DNA of 64,000 nt, taken from NCBI GenBank assembly GCA_019635315.1, contig JAHBZT010000002.1, positions 620,001 through 684,000 on the forward strand, written 5' to 3'. This DNA is from Rubrivivax sp. Its GTDB lineage: Bacteria; Pseudomonadota; Gammaproteobacteria; Burkholderiales; Burkholderiaceae_C. Positions 1 to 12,432 of this stretch are shown here, one piece after another (the stretch's first letter is position 1; each line of letters opens with the position of its first letter). The notes below the pieces were generated by a model. That model was not told the origin of the DNA and made no database searches. It was given only the letters and a program-made list of their open reading frames with translations. The translations under genes were made by a program, and so were the position numbers.

Positions 1-1
1 G

Positions 2-517
2 CTGCTGCGCGTCTTCATCGACCGCGTGCCCGGCCGCAGCTACCCCACCGGGGCCGGCGAGTTCGTCACCGTCGACGACTGCGAGGCCGTCACGCGCCAG
101 CTGCAGTATGCGCTGGAGGTCGACGGCGTGGACTATGCGCGGCTGGAGGTGTCCTCGCCCGGCCTCGACCGGCCGCTGAAGACGCCGGCCGACTATGAAC
201 GATTCCAGGGCCAGGCCGTGAGCCTGGTGCTGAAGCTGCCGTTCCAGGGCCGCAAGACCTGGCAGGGCGTGCTGGCGCGCGCCGAGGCGCCGGCCGAGGG
301 CTGGCAGCTGGTGTTCCGCCACGGCGCGCAGGAGCAGGTGCTGGGCTTCGCGATCGACGAGGTGCGCGAGGCCCGCCTCGTGCCCGTGGTGGATTTCAAG
401 GGCCGCAAGACTGCCGGGCCATCGCCGGCGGCAGGCGGCACGGGGGCGGGCGCCGAAGCCGGCGAAGCGGCAAGGCACCCGCAGCCCGCGGACGACGAAA
501 GGCTGGAAGACCGATGA
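2..517 (+). CDS. rimP: RimP, ribosome maturation factor (5' end outside window)
   Basis: Cytoplasmic factor for 30S subunit assembly. The reading frame is already open at the window edge ([11 protein letters not shown]), so the N-terminal few dozen residues are missing. Family landmarks are [13 protein letters not shown] and [13 protein letters not shown], followed by the C-terminal Sm-like domain. An Ala/Gly-rich tail of about 35 residues extends beyond the usual end of the family. The stop overlaps the nusA start as ATGA, which implies translational coupling. rimP-nusA-infB is a classical bacterial gene order. Confidence 0.93.
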   Translation: MLRVFIDRVPGRSYPTGAGEFVTVDDCEAVTRQLQYALEVDGVDYARLEVSSPGLDRPLKTPADYERFQGQAVSLVLKLPFQGRKTWQGVLARAEAPAEGWQLVFRHGAQEQVLGFAIDEVREARLVPVVDFKGRKTAGPSPAAGGTGAGAEAGEAARHPQPADDERLEDR

Positions 518-1992
518 ACCGCGAAATGCTGATGCTGGTCGACGCGATCTCGCGCGAGAAGACCGTCGACCGTGACGTCGTCTTCGGCGCCGTCGAGGCC
601 GCCCTGGCCTCGGCCACCAAGAAGCTGCACGGCGGCGAGGTCGACATCCGCGTCGCGGTCGACCGCGACACCGGCGAGTACGAGACCTTCCGCCGCTGGC
701 TGGTCGTGCCCGACAGCGCCGGGCTGCAGAACCCCGACGCCGAGGAGATGCTGTCCGACGCGCTGGACCGCATCCCGGACATCGAGGAAGGCGACTACAT
801 CGAGGAAGCCATCGACTCGGTGCCGATCGGCCGCATCGGCGCGCAGGCCGCCAAGCAGGTGATCCTGCAGAAGATCCGCGACGCCGAGCGCGAGCAGCTG
901 CTCAACGACTTCATGAGCCGCGGCGAGAAGATCTTCGTCGGCACCGTCAAGCGCCTGGACAAGGGCGACATCATCGTCGAGAGCGGGCGCGTCGAGGGCC
1001 GGCTCAAGCGCGGCGAGATGATCCCCAAGGAAAACCTGCGCAGCGGCGACCGCGTGCGCGCCTACATCCTGGGCGTGGACCCCACGCAGCGCGGCCCGCA
1101 GATCATGCTCAGCCGCAGCGCACCGGGCTTCATGATCGAGCTGTTCGCGCAGGAGGTGCCGGAGATCGAGCAGGGCCTGCTGGAGATCAAGAGCTGCGCC
1201 CGCGACCCCGGCAGCCGCGCCAAGATCGCCGTCGTCAGCCACGACCGCCGCGTCGACCCGATCGGCACCTGCGTCGGCGTGCGCGGCTCGCGCGTCAACG
1301 CCGTGACCAACGAGCTCGCCGGCGAGCGCGTGGACATCGTGCTGTGGTCCGAGGACCCGGCGCAGTTCGTCATCGGCGCGCTGGCGCCGGCCAACGTGGT
1401 CAGCATCGTCGTCGACGAGGAGCGCCACGCGATGGACGTCGTCGTCGACGAGGAGAACCTGGCCATCGCCATCGGACGCGGCGGCCAGAACGTGCGCCTG
1501 GCGTCCGAGCTCACCGGCTGGCGCATCAACATCATGACCGCCGAGGAGTCGCAGGCCAAGCAGGCCGAGGAGAGCGACTCGGTGCGCAAGCTCTTCGTCG
1601 ACAAGCTCGACGTCGACGAGGAGGTCGCCGACATCCTGATCGCTGAGGGCTTCACCAGCCTCGAGGAGGTGGCCTACGTGCCGCTGCAGGAGATGCTGGA
1701 GATCGAGTCCTTCGACGAGGACACCGTGCAGGAGCTGCGCACCCGCGCCAAGGACGCGCTGCTGACGATGGAGATCGAGCGCGAGGAGAAGGTCGAGGAG
1801 GTCTCGCAGGACCTGCGCGACCTGGAGGGCCTGACGCCCGAGCTGATCGCCAAGCTGGCGGTCGGCGGCATCCACACGCGCGACGACCTGGCCGACCTGG
1901 CCGTCGACGAGCTGACCGAGCTGACCGCCATCGACGACGAGACCGCGAAGGCCCTGATCATGAAGGCGCGCGAGCACTGGTTCACGGCCTGA
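514..1992 (+). CDS. nusA: NusA, transcription termination/antitermination factor
   Basis: RNA polymerase-associated factor acting in pausing, termination and rRNA antitermination. The 492 residues match the proteobacterial length. Order: N-terminal RNAP-binding domain ([20 protein letters not shown]), S1 domain around 135-200 ([20 protein letters not shown]), KH domains around 230-350 ([32 protein letters not shown]), then two acidic C-terminal helical repeats ([20 protein letters not shown] and a second copy near 440). The start is fixed by the ATGA overlap with rimP. Confidence 0.97.
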   Translation: MNREMLMLVDAISREKTVDRDVVFGAVEAALASATKKLHGGEVDIRVAVDRDTGEYETFRRWLVVPDSAGLQNPDAEEMLSDALDRIPDIEEGDYIEEAIDSVPIGRIGAQAAKQVILQKIRDAEREQLLNDFMSRGEKIFVGTVKRLDKGDIIVESGRVEGRLKRGEMIPKENLRSGDRVRAYILGVDPTQRGPQIMLSRSAPGFMIELFAQEVPEIEQGLLEIKSCARDPGSRAKIAVVSHDRRVDPIGTCVGVRGSRVNAVTNELAGERVDIVLWSEDPAQFVIGALAPANVVSIVVDEERHAMDVVVDEENLAIAIGRGGQNVRLASELTGWRINIMTAEESQAKQAEESDSVRKLFVDKLDVDEEVADILIAEGFTSLEEVAYVPLQEMLEIESFDEDTVQELRTRAKDALLTMEIEREEKVEEVSQDLRDLEGLTPELIAKLAVGGIHTRDDLADLAVDELTELTAIDDETAKALIMKAREHWFTA

Positions 1993-2047
1993 CGACCCCG
2001 ACAGCCGCAGCCCCCGCCCGCACGACACACCCGAGGAAGAACCGCCC

Positions 2048-4876
2048 ATGGCCGTGACCACCGTCGCCCAGCTCGCCGCGCAGCTAGGCCGTCCGACGAC
2101 CGCGCTGCTGGAGCAGCTGCAGTCGGCCGGCGTCGCCAAGCGCTCGCCGGACGACGCGCTGACCGAGGCTGACAAGGAACGCCTGCTCGACTTCCTGCGC
2201 ACCTCGCACGGCACCGCCGCCGGCGCCGAGCGCAAGAAGATCACGCTCACGCGCAAGAGCACGACCGAGATCAAGCAGGCCGACGCCAGCGGCCGCGCGC
2301 GCACCATCCAGGTCGAGGTGCGCAAGAAGCGCGTCTTCGTCAAGCGCGACGACGCGCCGGCCGTCGAGGAACCCGCGGGCCCCAGCGCGGAAGAGCTCGA
2401 GCTGCAGCGCCGGGAGGAGGAAGCCCGGGCGCAGGCCGAGGAGATCCGCCGCCAGGAAGAGGAACTCGCCGCGCAGCGCAAGGCGCGCGAGGAACAGGAG
2501 CGCGCCGCGCGCGAGGCCGCCGAGGCCGCCGCCGCCGCTGCCGCCGCCAAGGCGGCAGCCGAGGCGGAGGCCGCGGCCGTCGCCGCTGCCGCCGCGAAGA
2601 CCGCCGGCGCGCCGCCGGCGGCCGAGGCGCCGGCCGCGCCGGTCGCGCCGCCGCCGCCGGCCGAGCCGGCCAAGCCGGTGCTGCGTGTCGTCAAGGCCGC
2701 CGACAAGGCGGCCGAGGACGCCGCGCGCCAGGTCGACCTGGAGAAGCGCCGCAAGGCCGCCGAAGCCGAGGCCGCGGCCATCCGCGCGATGATGGCGGCG
2801 CCCAAGAAGACGCTGGTCGCCAAGAAGCCCGAGGAGCCCAAGCCGGCCGAGGCCAAGGAGGCCATCAAGGGCACCATCCACAAGCCCAAGACGGCCCCCG
2901 GCGCGACCACCACCACGGCGGCCAAGCCGGGCGAGAAGAAGCAGGTCAAGAGCGAGAAGCTGTCCTCCAGCTGGGCCGACGACGCGGCGAAGAAGCGCGC
3001 CGCGCTGAAGACCCGCGGCGACTCGGCCGGCGGCCGTGCCGGCTGGCGCGCGCCGCGTGGCGGTGCCCGCCGCGGCGAGCGCGGCGACGGCGGCAACGGC
3101 TTCGCGGCCTCGCCCGAGTTCCAGGTCCAGGAAGTGCACGTGCCCGAGACCATCTCGGTCGCCGACCTGGCGCACAAGATGAGCGTCAAGGCCTCCGAGG
3201 TCATCAAGCAGCTGATGAAGCTGGGCCAGATGGTCACCATCAACCAGCAGCTGGACCAGGAGACCGCGATGATCCTGGTCGAGGAGATGGGCCACAAGGC
3301 CTTCGCCGCCAAGCTGGACGACCCCGAGGCCTTCACCGAGGAGGAGACCGCGGCGCACGAGGCCGAGGAGCTGCCGCGCGCGCCGGTGGTCACCGTGATG
3401 GGCCACGTCGACCACGGCAAGACCTCGCTGCTGGACTACATCCGCACCAGCCGCGTGGCGGCCGGCGAGGCCGGCGGCATCACGCAGCACATCGGCGCCT
3501 ACCACGTCGAGACGCCGCGCGGCATGATCACCTTCCTGGACACCCCGGGCCACGCCGCGTTCACCGCGATGCGCGCGCGCGGCGCCAAGGCCACCGACAT
3601 CGTGATCCTGGTCGTCGCCGCCGACGACGGCGTGATGCCGCAGACCAAGGAGGCCATCCACCACGCGAAGGCCGCCGAGGTGCCCATCGTCGTGGCGATG
3701 AACAAGATCGACAAGCCCGAGGCCAACGTCGAGCGCGTGAAGAGCGAGCTCGTCGCCGAAGGCGTGGTGCCCGAGGACTTCGGTGGCGACTCGCCCTTCG
3801 TGCCGGTGTCCGCCAAGACCGGCCAGGGCATCGACGACCTGCTCGAGCAGGTGCTGCTGCAGGCCGAGGTGCTGGAGCTCAAGGCGCCGGCCGAGGCCGC
3901 CGCCAAGGGCCTGGTCATCGAGGCGCGGCTGGACAAGGGCCGCGGCCCGGTGGCCACGGTGCTGGTGCAGAGCGGCACGCTGAAGAAGGGCGACGTCGTG
4001 CTCGCCGGCAGCAGTTACGGCCGCGTGCGCGCGATGCTCGACGAGGACGGCCGGCCGACCGACAGCGCCGGGCCTTCGCTGCCGGTGGAGATCCAGGGCC
4101 TGACCGAGGTGCCGCAGGCGGGCGACGACTTCATGGTGCTCAGCGACGAGCGCCGCGCGCGCGAGATCGCCACCTTCCGCCAGGGCAAGTACCGCGACGT
4201 CAAGCTCGCCAAGCAGCAGGCGGCCAAGCTGGAGAACATGTTCGACCAGCTCGGCGACAGCCAGCAGACGCTGAGCCTGATCGTCAAGGCCGACGTGCAG
4301 GGTTCGCAGGAAGCGCTGGCGCAGAGCCTGCTGAAGCTGTCCACGCCCGAGGTCAAGGTGCAGATCGTGCACGCCGCGGTGGGCGGCATCACCGAGAGCG
4401 ACATCAACCTCGCGATCGCCTCCAAGGCCGTGGTCATCGGCTTCAACACGCGCGCCGACGCCGGCGCGCGCAAGCTGGCCGAGAACAACGGCGTCGACAT
4501 CCGCTACTACAACATCATCTACGACGCGGTCGACGAGGTGAAGGCGGCGATGAGCGGCATGCTCGCGCCCGAGCAGAAGGAAGAGGTCATCGGCATGGCC
4601 GAGATCCGCACCGTGTTCGTGGCCAGCAAGATCGGCACGGTGGCCGGCTCCATGGTCACTGCCGGCGTGGTGCGCCGCGACGCGCGCTTCCGCCTGCTGC
4701 GCGACAACGTGGTCATCTACACCGGCGAGGTGGAGGGTGTGCGCCGCTTCAAGGACGACGTGCGCGAGGTCAAGGAAGGCTTCGAGTGCGGCATCAAGCT
4801 GAAGAACGTCACGGACCTCAAGGAAGGCGACCAGCTCGAGTTCTTCGAGGTCAAGGAGGTGGCACGGACGCTGTAA
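2048..4876 (+). CDS. infB: IF-2, translation initiation factor
   Basis: GTPase that places initiator fMet-tRNA on the 30S subunit and promotes subunit joining. 942 residues. The N-terminal IF2 domain is followed by a long Ala/Glu/Lys/Pro-rich linker (about 115-350) typical of beta- and gammaproteobacterial IF-2. The G domain has G1 GHVDHGKT near 452-459, G3 DTPGH near 498 and G4 NKID near 552. The C-terminal C1/C2 domains end in VKEVARTL. An AGGAAG ribosome site (ACCCGAGGAAG) lies about 9 bases upstream of the ATG. A terminator-like hairpin follows directly. Confidence 0.97.
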   Translation: MAVTTVAQLAAQLGRPTTALLEQLQSAGVAKRSPDDALTEADKERLLDFLRTSHGTAAGAERKKITLTRKSTTEIKQADASGRARTIQVEVRKKRVFVKRDDAPAVEEPAGPSAEELELQRREEEARAQAEEIRRQEEELAAQRKAREEQERAAREAAEAAAAAAAAKAAAEAEAAAVAAAAAKTAGAPPAAEAPAAPVAPPPPAEPAKPVLRVVKAADKAAEDAARQVDLEKRRKAAEAEAAAIRAMMAAPKKTLVAKKPEEPKPAEAKEAIKGTIHKPKTAPGATTTTAAKPGEKKQVKSEKLSSSWADDAAKKRAALKTRGDSAGGRAGWRAPRGGARRGERGDGGNGFAASPEFQVQEVHVPETISVADLAHKMSVKASEVIKQLMKLGQMVTINQQLDQETAMILVEEMGHKAFAAKLDDPEAFTEEETAAHEAEELPRAPVVTVMGHVDHGKTSLLDYIRTSRVAAGEAGGITQHIGAYHVETPRGMITFLDTPGHAAFTAMRARGAKATDIVILVVAADDGVMPQTKEAIHHAKAAEVPIVVAMNKIDKPEANVERVKSELVAEGVVPEDFGGDSPFVPVSAKTGQGIDDLLEQVLLQAEVLELKAPAEAAAKGLVIEARLDKGRGPVATVLVQSGTLKKGDVVLAGSSYGRVRAMLDEDGRPTDSAGPSLPVEIQGLTEVPQAGDDFMVLSDERRAREIATFRQGKYRDVKLAKQQAAKLENMFDQLGDSQQTLSLIVKADVQGSQEALAQSLLKLSTPEVKVQIVHAAVGGITESDINLAIASKAVVIGFNTRADAGARKLAENNGVDIRYYNIIYDAVDEVKAAMSGMLAPEQKEEVIGMAEIRTVFVASKIGTVAGSMVTAGVVRRDARFRLLRDNVVIYTGEVEGVRRFKDDVREVKEGFECGIKLKNVTDLKEGDQLEFFEVKEVARTL

Positions 4877-4900
4877 CGGCGGACCTGCCCACGACCGCAG

Positions 4901-4930
4901 ACCCCGCCTGACGCAAGCAGGCGGGGTTTG
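4901..4930 (+). terminator. Hairpin with T-rich tail after infB
   Basis: Perfect 10-bp stem ACCCCGCCTG / CAGGCGGGGT with a 7-base loop (ACGCAAG), then TTTGTGTTT. It has the form of an intrinsic terminator, but it sits between infB and rbfA, which are normally co-transcribed, so it probably attenuates rather than ends the transcript. Confidence 0.75.
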
Positions 4931-4949
4931 TGTTTCCAGGAGACCCACG

Positions 4950-5315
4950 ATGCGACACAAGCGAGCCCTCCCCAACCGCAGCTTCCGCGTCGCCGACCAG
5001 ATCCAGCGCGACGTCGCGGAGCTGATCCGCGAGCTGAAGGACCCCCGCGTGGGCATGGTCACGGTCAACGCCGTCGAGGTGTCGCCGGACTACGCGCACG
5101 CCAAGGTCTTCTTCTCGGTGCTGCTCGGCGACCCGGCCGAGAGCGAGACGGCGCTGAACGAGGCCGCCGGCTTCCTGCGCAACGGCCTGTTCAAGCGCCT
5201 GGCCATCCACACCGTGCCGACGCTGCGCTTCCAGTTCGACCGCACCACCGAGCGCGCGGCCGACCTGTCGGCGCTGATCGCCAAGGCCAGCGCCACGAAG
5301 GCGCGCGAGGACTGA
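4950..5315 (+). CDS. rbfA: RbfA, 30S ribosome-binding factor
   Basis: Small KH-fold protein needed for 16S rRNA 5'-end processing and late 30S assembly. 121 residues, normal for the family. Landmarks are [18 protein letters not shown], the [23 protein letters not shown] core and [12 protein letters not shown] near the C terminus. CCAGGAG precedes the ATG at good spacing. The TGA shares one base with the truB ATG. Confidence 0.96.
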   Translation: MRHKRALPNRSFRVADQIQRDVAELIRELKDPRVGMVTVNAVEVSPDYAHAKVFFSVLLGDPAESETALNEAAGFLRNGLFKRLAIHTVPTLRFQFDRTTERAADLSALIAKASATKARED

Positions 5316-6298
5316 TGGACCGGCCACCGCCCCGCGCACGCCTGCCGCGCCGCGACCTGCACGGCGTGCTGCTGCTCCACAAGCCGCTGGGCTGGTCGAG
5401 CAACGACGCGCTGGTCAAGGTGCGCGGGCTGATGCGCGCGGCCAAGGCCGGCCACACCGGCACGCTGGACCCGCTGGCCAGCGGCCTGCTGCCGCTCTGC
5501 TTCGGCGCGGCGACCAAGTTTGCGCAGGTCGCGCTGGACGCCGACAAGCGCTACCGCGCGACGCTGGGCCTGGGCCGGCGCACGAGCACCGGCGACCTCG
5601 AAGGCGAGGTCGTCGACGAACGTCCGGTGCAGGTCACGCGCGAGCAGCTCGAGGCCGCCTGCGCCGCGCTCACCGGTCAGGTCGAGCAGCTGCCGCCCAT
5701 GCATTCCGCGCTCAAGCACCAGGGCCGCGCGCTGTACGAGTACGCCCGCGCCGGCGTCGAGGTCGCGCGCGAGCCGCGCCGCGTGAGCATTCACCGCATC
5801 GACATCGTGCGCTGGCAGGATGCCGAACTGGTGATCGACGTGTCGTGCAGCAAGGGCACCTACATCCGCACGCTGGCCGAGGACCTGGGCGAGCTTCTCG
5901 GCTGCGGCGCCCACCTCGCGGCGCTGCGCCGCACCGGCAGCGGCGCGCTGGACGTCGCCGACGCGATCACCATCGAGCAGCTCGCCGCGCTCGACGAGCC
6001 GGCGCGCGACGCGCGGCTGCTGCCGCCGGACGTGCTGCTGGCCGGCTGGCCGGCGGTCGAGCTGCCCGACGACGAGGCCGGCCGCTTCCTGTGCGGGCTG
6101 CGCCGCCGCGTCGCGCTGGCCGACGCCGCCGCGGTGCGCGTCTACGGTCCGCCGCCGGCCGGCACGCCCGCTCCCCATCCCGCGCGTGCCTTCCTCGGCA
6201 GCGCCCACATCACGGCCGGCGAGCTGATCGCCGACCGCCTGCTGAGCCCGCAGGAAGTCCGGGCCGCGCTGCAGGCCCCGGCCGCAGCCACCGCGTGA
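5315..6298 (+). CDS. truB: TruB, tRNA pseudouridine-55 synthase
   Basis: Makes pseudouridine 55 in the T-loop of elongator tRNAs. 327 residues. [15 protein letters not shown] is followed by [15 protein letters not shown], in which Asp52 is the expected catalytic aspartate. The conserved [15 protein letters not shown] motif lies in the middle, and a C-terminal PUA-like region follows. The start is chosen from the TGATG overlap with rbfA; an upstream extension of the same frame runs through rbfA and is not used. Confidence 0.96.
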   Translation: MDRPPPRARLPRRDLHGVLLLHKPLGWSSNDALVKVRGLMRAAKAGHTGTLDPLASGLLPLCFGAATKFAQVALDADKRYRATLGLGRRTSTGDLEGEVVDERPVQVTREQLEAACAALTGQVEQLPPMHSALKHQGRALYEYARAGVEVAREPRRVSIHRIDIVRWQDAELVIDVSCSKGTYIRTLAEDLGELLGCGAHLAALRRTGSGALDVADAITIEQLAALDEPARDARLLPPDVLLAGWPAVELPDDEAGRFLCGLRRRVALADAAAVRVYGPPPAGTPAPHPARAFLGSAHITAGELIADRLLSPQEVRAALQAPAAATA

Positions 6299-6303
6299 AC
6301 CCC

Positions 6304-8133
<1,830 letters not shown>

Positions 8134-8178
8134 CGGCCCCGCGGCCCGCACGCTGCGCGGCGGTCCGTGAGCTCCCCC

Positions 8179-8233
8179 AGCCCCCTCCGGGAGGGGGCTC
8201 CCGTCAGTGATGGCCCGGCTCGCTGCGCGAGCC
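8179..8233. terminator. Two hairpins after typA
   Basis: A 9-bp stem AGCCCCCTC/GAGGGGGCT with a 3-base loop is followed by a second perfect stem GGCTCGC/GCGAGCC with loop TGC. Neither has a T-run, so intrinsic termination is uncertain. Position at the end of a long operon favours an end-of-transcript structure. Confidence 0.4.
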
Positions 8234-8259
8234 TGCGAAGACTCCGAATCGGTTTGGCG

Positions 8260-9141
8260 ATGACACACCGCAAGGCGGTCTGGCTGATGGTGGCTGCGGC
8301 CCTCATGTGGAGCATCGCAGGGGTCGTGACGCGCCATCTGGACCAGGCGCGCAGCTTCGAGGTCACGTTCTGGCGCAGCGGCTTCAATGCGCTGGCCTTG
8401 GTCGTGCTGCTGGCGTGGCTGCGCGGGCCGGCGACGCTGGCGCGCACGCTGCGCGGAGGCGGTCGCGCGCTGTGGCTGTCGGGCCTGTGCTGGAGCGTGA
8501 TGTACACGGCCTTCATGGTCGGGCTGACGCTGACCACGGTGGCCAACGTGCTGGTCACGATGGCGCTGGCACCGCTGCTCACCGCGCTGGCGGCGCGCAT
8601 CGCGCTCGGCTACCGACTGCCGGCGCGCACCTGGGCGGCGATCGCGCTGGCCGGCGCCGGCATTGCCTGGATGTACGGCCGCGAATTCAGCGCCGGCGAC
8701 CCGCGCCACCTGCTGGGCACCCTGGTCGCGCTGGCGGTGCCGCTGGCGGCGGCGGTCAACTGGACGCTGCTGCAGAAGCTGCGCCACGAGGCTGGGCGCG
8801 ACATGCTGCCGGCCGTGCTGCTGGGCGCGCTGATCTCCGCCGCCGTCACGCTGCCGCTGGCCTGGCCGCTGGCGGCCTCGGCGCACGACATCGGGCTGCT
8901 CGCGCTGCTGGGCGTCGTGCAGCTCGCGATCCCCTGCCTGATGGCGGTGGCCGTGGCACGCGTGCTCAGCGCGCCGGAGATCTCGCTGCTGGGCCTGCTG
9001 GAGGTGATCTTCGGCGTCGCCTGGGCCTGGCTGGGCGCCGGCGAGGCGCCGTCGCCCGCGGTGCTGGCCGGCGGCGCGCTCGTGCTGCTGGCGCTGGCCG
9101 GCAACGAGGCGCTGGGGCTGCGGGCCGGGCGCGCCGGCTGA
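8260..9141 (+). CDS. DMT-superfamily (EamA) membrane transporter
   Basis: Inner-membrane protein of 293 residues with about ten hydrophobic segments in two EamA repeats. The first opens LMVAAALMWSIAGVVTRHL and ends AIALAGAGIAWMY; the second ends VIFGVAWAWLGAGEAPSPAV and LAGGALVLLALAGNEAL. Family members export metabolites or amino acids, and the substrate here is unknown. The ATG giving MTHRKAVWLM is preferred to an upstream start because the upstream extension runs through the hairpin region. Confidence 0.85.
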   Translation: MTHRKAVWLMVAAALMWSIAGVVTRHLDQARSFEVTFWRSGFNALALVVLLAWLRGPATLARTLRGGGRALWLSGLCWSVMYTAFMVGLTLTTVANVLVTMALAPLLTALAARIALGYRLPARTWAAIALAGAGIAWMYGREFSAGDPRHLLGTLVALAVPLAAAVNWTLLQKLRHEAGRDMLPAVLLGALISAAVTLPLAWPLAASAHDIGLLALLGVVQLAIPCLMAVAVARVLSAPEISLLGLLEVIFGVAWAWLGAGEAPSPAVLAGGALVLLALAGNEALGLRAGRAG

Positions 9142-9162
9142 GGCACTGGCCGCGGCGCGGCG

Positions 9163-10593
9163 TCAGGCGGCGGGCGTCGTGCCGAGGCTGAACCAGAAAC
9201 GCGCGCCGCCACCGGCGGGCGACTCCGCCCAGACACGGCCGCCGTGGCGCTCGACGATGCGGCGCACGATGGACAGTCCGATGCCGTTGTGCGACAGGCC
9301 GCCGCCATGCAGGCGCTGGAAGGGCCGGAACAGCTCGGCGGCGCGCTCGGGCGGGAAGCCCGGGCCGTTGTCCTCGACATAGAAGGCTTCGCCGCCGTCG
9401 ATCGTCGCGCGGCCGACGACGACCCGTGGGGCGTCGGTGGTCGCGGCGAAGCGCAGCGCATTGCCCAGCAGGTTGACGAGCACCTGGCGCAGCAGCGCGG
9501 CATCGGCCTGCAGTGTGGCCGGCGCGTCGAATTCCACGCGCGTGCGCTGCAGCGCACGCGCGCCGTCGGGCGTCAGCGCAAGCTGGGCCAGCGCGTCGCG
9601 CGCCAGCCCTTCCAGTGCCACCGGCTGGCGCTGCAGCGTCGCGTCTCCGACGCGCGAGAGTTCCAGCAGGCGGTGCACCAGCTCGACCATCTGCTCGAGT
9701 TGGGGCGCCGCCGGCGCCAGCAGGCGCTGCGCGCGGGCCTGATCGCCGGCGGCCAGGGCCTGCTCCGCCAGCCGCAGCAGCGAGGCGACTCCGGCCAGCG
9801 AACCGCGCAGGTCGTGCGACACGCTGCGCGTGAAGGCTTCCAGGCCGTCGACCAGCAGGCGCAGCTCGGCGGTGCGCTCGGCGACCCGGTCCTCCAGCGA
9901 CGCGTTGAGCCGGCGCAGCGCCTCCTCGGCGCGTCGCCGCTGCGCCAGCTCGGCCTCGACGCGCTGGCGGGCGCGGATCAGGCTCGCGACCAGGATGGTC
10001 ACGCCGACCAGCGCCGCCGGGCCGGCGACCAGGTAGCCGAGCTCGATGTCGGGCACACGCGGGCCGGCGAGCAGCACGCCGGCCAGCAGCAGCGGGTAGG
10101 ACGCGAGCGCGACGGCGATCATCGCGTGGCCGGCGTTGCGCTCGCGGCGCGCCGCTTGCGCACTGACCAGGGCCGCGTAGGCCATGCCGGCGCCCAGCAC
10201 GGTGTAGATCGGCGCCGGGCTGGCGGGTGCCAAGCGATGGGCCACCCACAGCGCCAGCAGCGCCAGCGCGGTGGCCGCCGCCAGGCCAGCGCGCCGGCGC
10301 GGCGACGAGCGGCCCAGGTACTCGTCCAGCGCCCACAGCGTCAGCGCGACCATCAGGGTGCCGAAGGCCGCCGACGCCAGCGAGATGCTCCCGGCGTCGG
10401 GGGCGGACTCCGGGTGCACGAGGAACCAGCCTGCGCCGGCCAGCGCATAGCGCAGCGCGAACAGCCGCAGCGCCAGGCGGTCGGTGTGCCGCGAGGCCAG
10501 CCACAGCGCGGCGGCGATGACCAGCATCATCGCGCCCACGGTCGCCGCAAACAGGTCCAGCGGGCGCATCGCGCCCAGCAGCCCTGGCTCCAT
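9163..10593 (-). CDS. Orphan membrane sensor histidine kinase
   Basis: 476 residues. About seven transmembrane segments fill residues 10-205, a short coiled coil follows (RARQRVEAELAQRRRAEEALRRL is part of it, 207-230), then the kinase core: H box SVSHDLRGSL with the phosphorylatable His near 260, N box NLLGNALRFA, G1 DNGPGF and G2 GIGLSIV. The start has a strong GGGAGGG site 5 bases upstream; a longer start is possible but lacks one. No response regulator lies next to it, so its partner and ligand are unknown. It is convergent with the DMT gene. Confidence 0.88.
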   Translation of the reverse strand: MEPGLLGAMRPLDLFAATVGAMMLVIAAALWLASRHTDRLALRLFALRYALAGAGWFLVHPESAPDAGSISLASAAFGTLMVALTLWALDEYLGRSSPRRRAGLAAATALALLALWVAHRLAPASPAPIYTVLGAGMAYAALVSAQAARRERNAGHAMIAVALASYPLLLAGVLLAGPRVPDIELGYLVAGPAALVGVTILVASLIRARQRVEAELAQRRRAEEALRRLNASLEDRVAERTAELRLLVDGLEAFTRSVSHDLRGSLAGVASLLRLAEQALAAGDQARAQRLLAPAAPQLEQMVELVHRLLELSRVGDATLQRQPVALEGLARDALAQLALTPDGARALQRTRVEFDAPATLQADAALLRQVLVNLLGNALRFAATTDAPRVVVGRATIDGGEAFYVEDNGPGFPPERAAELFRPFQRLHGGGLSHNGIGLSIVRRIVERHGGRVWAESPAGGGARFWFSLGTTPAA

Positions 10594-10757
10594 CGTGGCC
10601 CTCCCGGTGGTCGGCATGCGCGGCCTACCCGGCACCGGCCCGGCCGCCGTGCAGGTCGCGGGTTGGCATGTTACGGGCTGGCGCCACGCCGGACGGTGCC
10701 GCGCCGCTAGGGTGAGCCCGGGGCGCCGGTGCGCCGGTGCGGGCTAGCATGCGGTCC

Positions 10758-12422
10758 ATGCATCAGCTCTCCGGCCTCGACGCGACCTTCCTGTACCTGG
10801 AGACGCCGCAGATGCCGATGCATGTCGGCGCGCTGCACGTGCTCGAGCTGCCGCCCGGCTTCCGCGGCCGCTTCGCGACCGCGCTGCGCAAGCACATCGC
10901 GGCGCGGCTGCCGATCGCGCCGGTGCTGCGCCGGCGGCTGTGGTGGATGCCGCTGAACATGGCCAATCCGGCCTGGGTCGACGCCGAGCCGGACCTGAAG
11001 CAGCATGTGGTGGAGATCCGCCTGCCGCGCATCGACGGCCGCGGCGCCGGCATCGCCGAGCTGGAGGCCGAGGTCTCGCGCCTGCACCCGGTGCTGCTGG
11101 ACCGCAGCCGGCCGCTGTGGAAGATGCATGTCTTCGAGGGCCTGGCCCCCGGTTCCGGCGGCGTGCGCCGCGTCGGCCTCTACACGCAGCTGCACCACGC
11201 CGCGGTGGACGGCCAGGCCGCCGTCGCGCTGGCCAATGCGCTGATGGACCTGACGCCCGAGCCGCGGGTCGTCGCGAAGTCCGACGCGCGGCGCCCGCGC
11301 GCCTACAAGCTGGAGATGACCGAGATGCTGCGCGGCGTGCTCGGCAACCAGGCGCAGAAGGTGGCCGAGATCGTGCGCAGGCTGCCGTCCACCGTCGGCA
11401 CGCTGAAGGACGCCGCCACGCAGGCGGTGGCCGGCGGCGCGCTGTTCGGCGGCGCGAAGGACGCGCGTCCGGGCAACCTGACGCTGGCGCCGCGCACGGC
11501 GCTGAACCTGTCGGTCACCGAAGGCCGTGCCTTCGCCACCGCGACACTGCCGCTGCCGGAGCTGCGCGAGATCGGCCGCGCCTTCGACGCCACGATCAAC
11601 GACCTCGTGCTGATGCTGTGCAGCAGCGCGCTGCGCCGCTACTTCTCGCGCCGCCGCGAGCTGCCGCGCAAGAGCCTGGTCGCCGCGGTGCCGATCTCGC
11701 TGCGCGCCAAGGGCGACGACTCGCCGGACAACCAGGCCTCGATGAGCCTGGTCAACCTGGGCACGCACATCGCCGACCCGCGCAAGCGCCTGGCGCATGT
11801 GATGGCGGCGACCAAGGCGATGAAGTCCACGATGGGCAGCCTCAAGAGCATCCTGCCGACCGACTTCCCGTCGCTGGGCGTGCCCTGGCTGATGGAGGCG
11901 GCGACCGCGCTGTACGGCAAGGCCAGGGTGGCCGACCGCATCCCGCAGGTCGCCAACCTGGTCATCTCCAACGTGCCCGGGCCGCCGATGACGCTGTACC
12001 TGGCCGGTGCCCGCATGCTGAGCAACTACCCGACCTCCATCGTCGTGCACGGCCTGGCGCTGAACATCACGGTGCAGAGCTACGACGGCTCGCTGGACTT
12101 CGGGCTGATGGCCGACGCGCAGGCCATGCCCGACGTGCGCGAGCTGGCCGAGGCGCTGCTCGTGGCCTTCGACGACCTGCGCTCGCTGCCGCGCCCCGGC
12201 GAGCCCGACCCAGACGCGCCGGCACCGTCGCTGGTCGGGCTGGCCACGCGCGCCACGCGCGGCCTCACCGGGGCCGTCACCGGCGCGGTGACCGATGCCG
12301 TCGGCAAGGTCGCGCGCACCGTCGTCGGCACCGCGGTGGATACCGCTGTCGCGCAGGTGACAAGGCGACCTCGGGTCAATGCGAAGCCACGCGGTGGCGC
12401 GCGCAAGGGCCCGGCGCGCTGA
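10758..12422 (+). CDS. Wax ester synthase / acyl-CoA:diacylglycerol acyltransferase
   Basis: Bifunctional WS/DGAT family enzyme that esterifies acyl-CoA to fatty alcohol or diacylglycerol for neutral lipid storage. 554 residues. It starts MHQLSGLDATFLYLET as in the family, carries the catalytic HHAAVDG (HHxxxDG), and has the C-terminal signature ISNVPGPPMTLYLAGARM. Residues from about 499 form an extra tail of small, valine/alanine/threonine-rich repeats ending in a basic segment, absent from the well-known members I recall. Two hydrolase genes follow on the same strand at 10-13 base spacing, suggesting a lipid operon. Two in-frame upstream starts (GTG and ATG) are possible. Confidence 0.9.
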   Translation: MHQLSGLDATFLYLETPQMPMHVGALHVLELPPGFRGRFATALRKHIAARLPIAPVLRRRLWWMPLNMANPAWVDAEPDLKQHVVEIRLPRIDGRGAGIAELEAEVSRLHPVLLDRSRPLWKMHVFEGLAPGSGGVRRVGLYTQLHHAAVDGQAAVALANALMDLTPEPRVVAKSDARRPRAYKLEMTEMLRGVLGNQAQKVAEIVRRLPSTVGTLKDAATQAVAGGALFGGAKDARPGNLTLAPRTALNLSVTEGRAFATATLPLPELREIGRAFDATINDLVLMLCSSALRRYFSRRRELPRKSLVAAVPISLRAKGDDSPDNQASMSLVNLGTHIADPRKRLAHVMAATKAMKSTMGSLKSILPTDFPSLGVPWLMEAATALYGKARVADRIPQVANLVISNVPGPPMTLYLAGARMLSNYPTSIVVHGLALNITVQSYDGSLDFGLMADAQAMPDVRELAEALLVAFDDLRSLPRPGEPDPDAPAPSLVGLATRATRGLTGAVTGAVTDAVGKVARTVVGTAVDTAVAQVTRRPRVNAKPRGGARKGPAR

Positions 12423-12432
12423 CAATGCCGGC

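Noticed and set aside
193-3420. A 1075-residue open frame antisense to nusA and infB (and a similar one at 2084-5068)
   Set aside because: Strong GC bias at third positions creates long antisense frames; the proteins are low-complexity, and nusA and infB are beyond doubt.
8134-8259. Strong intrinsic terminator after typA
   Set aside because: Stems are good but no T-run follows on the plus strand, so it is kept only at low confidence.
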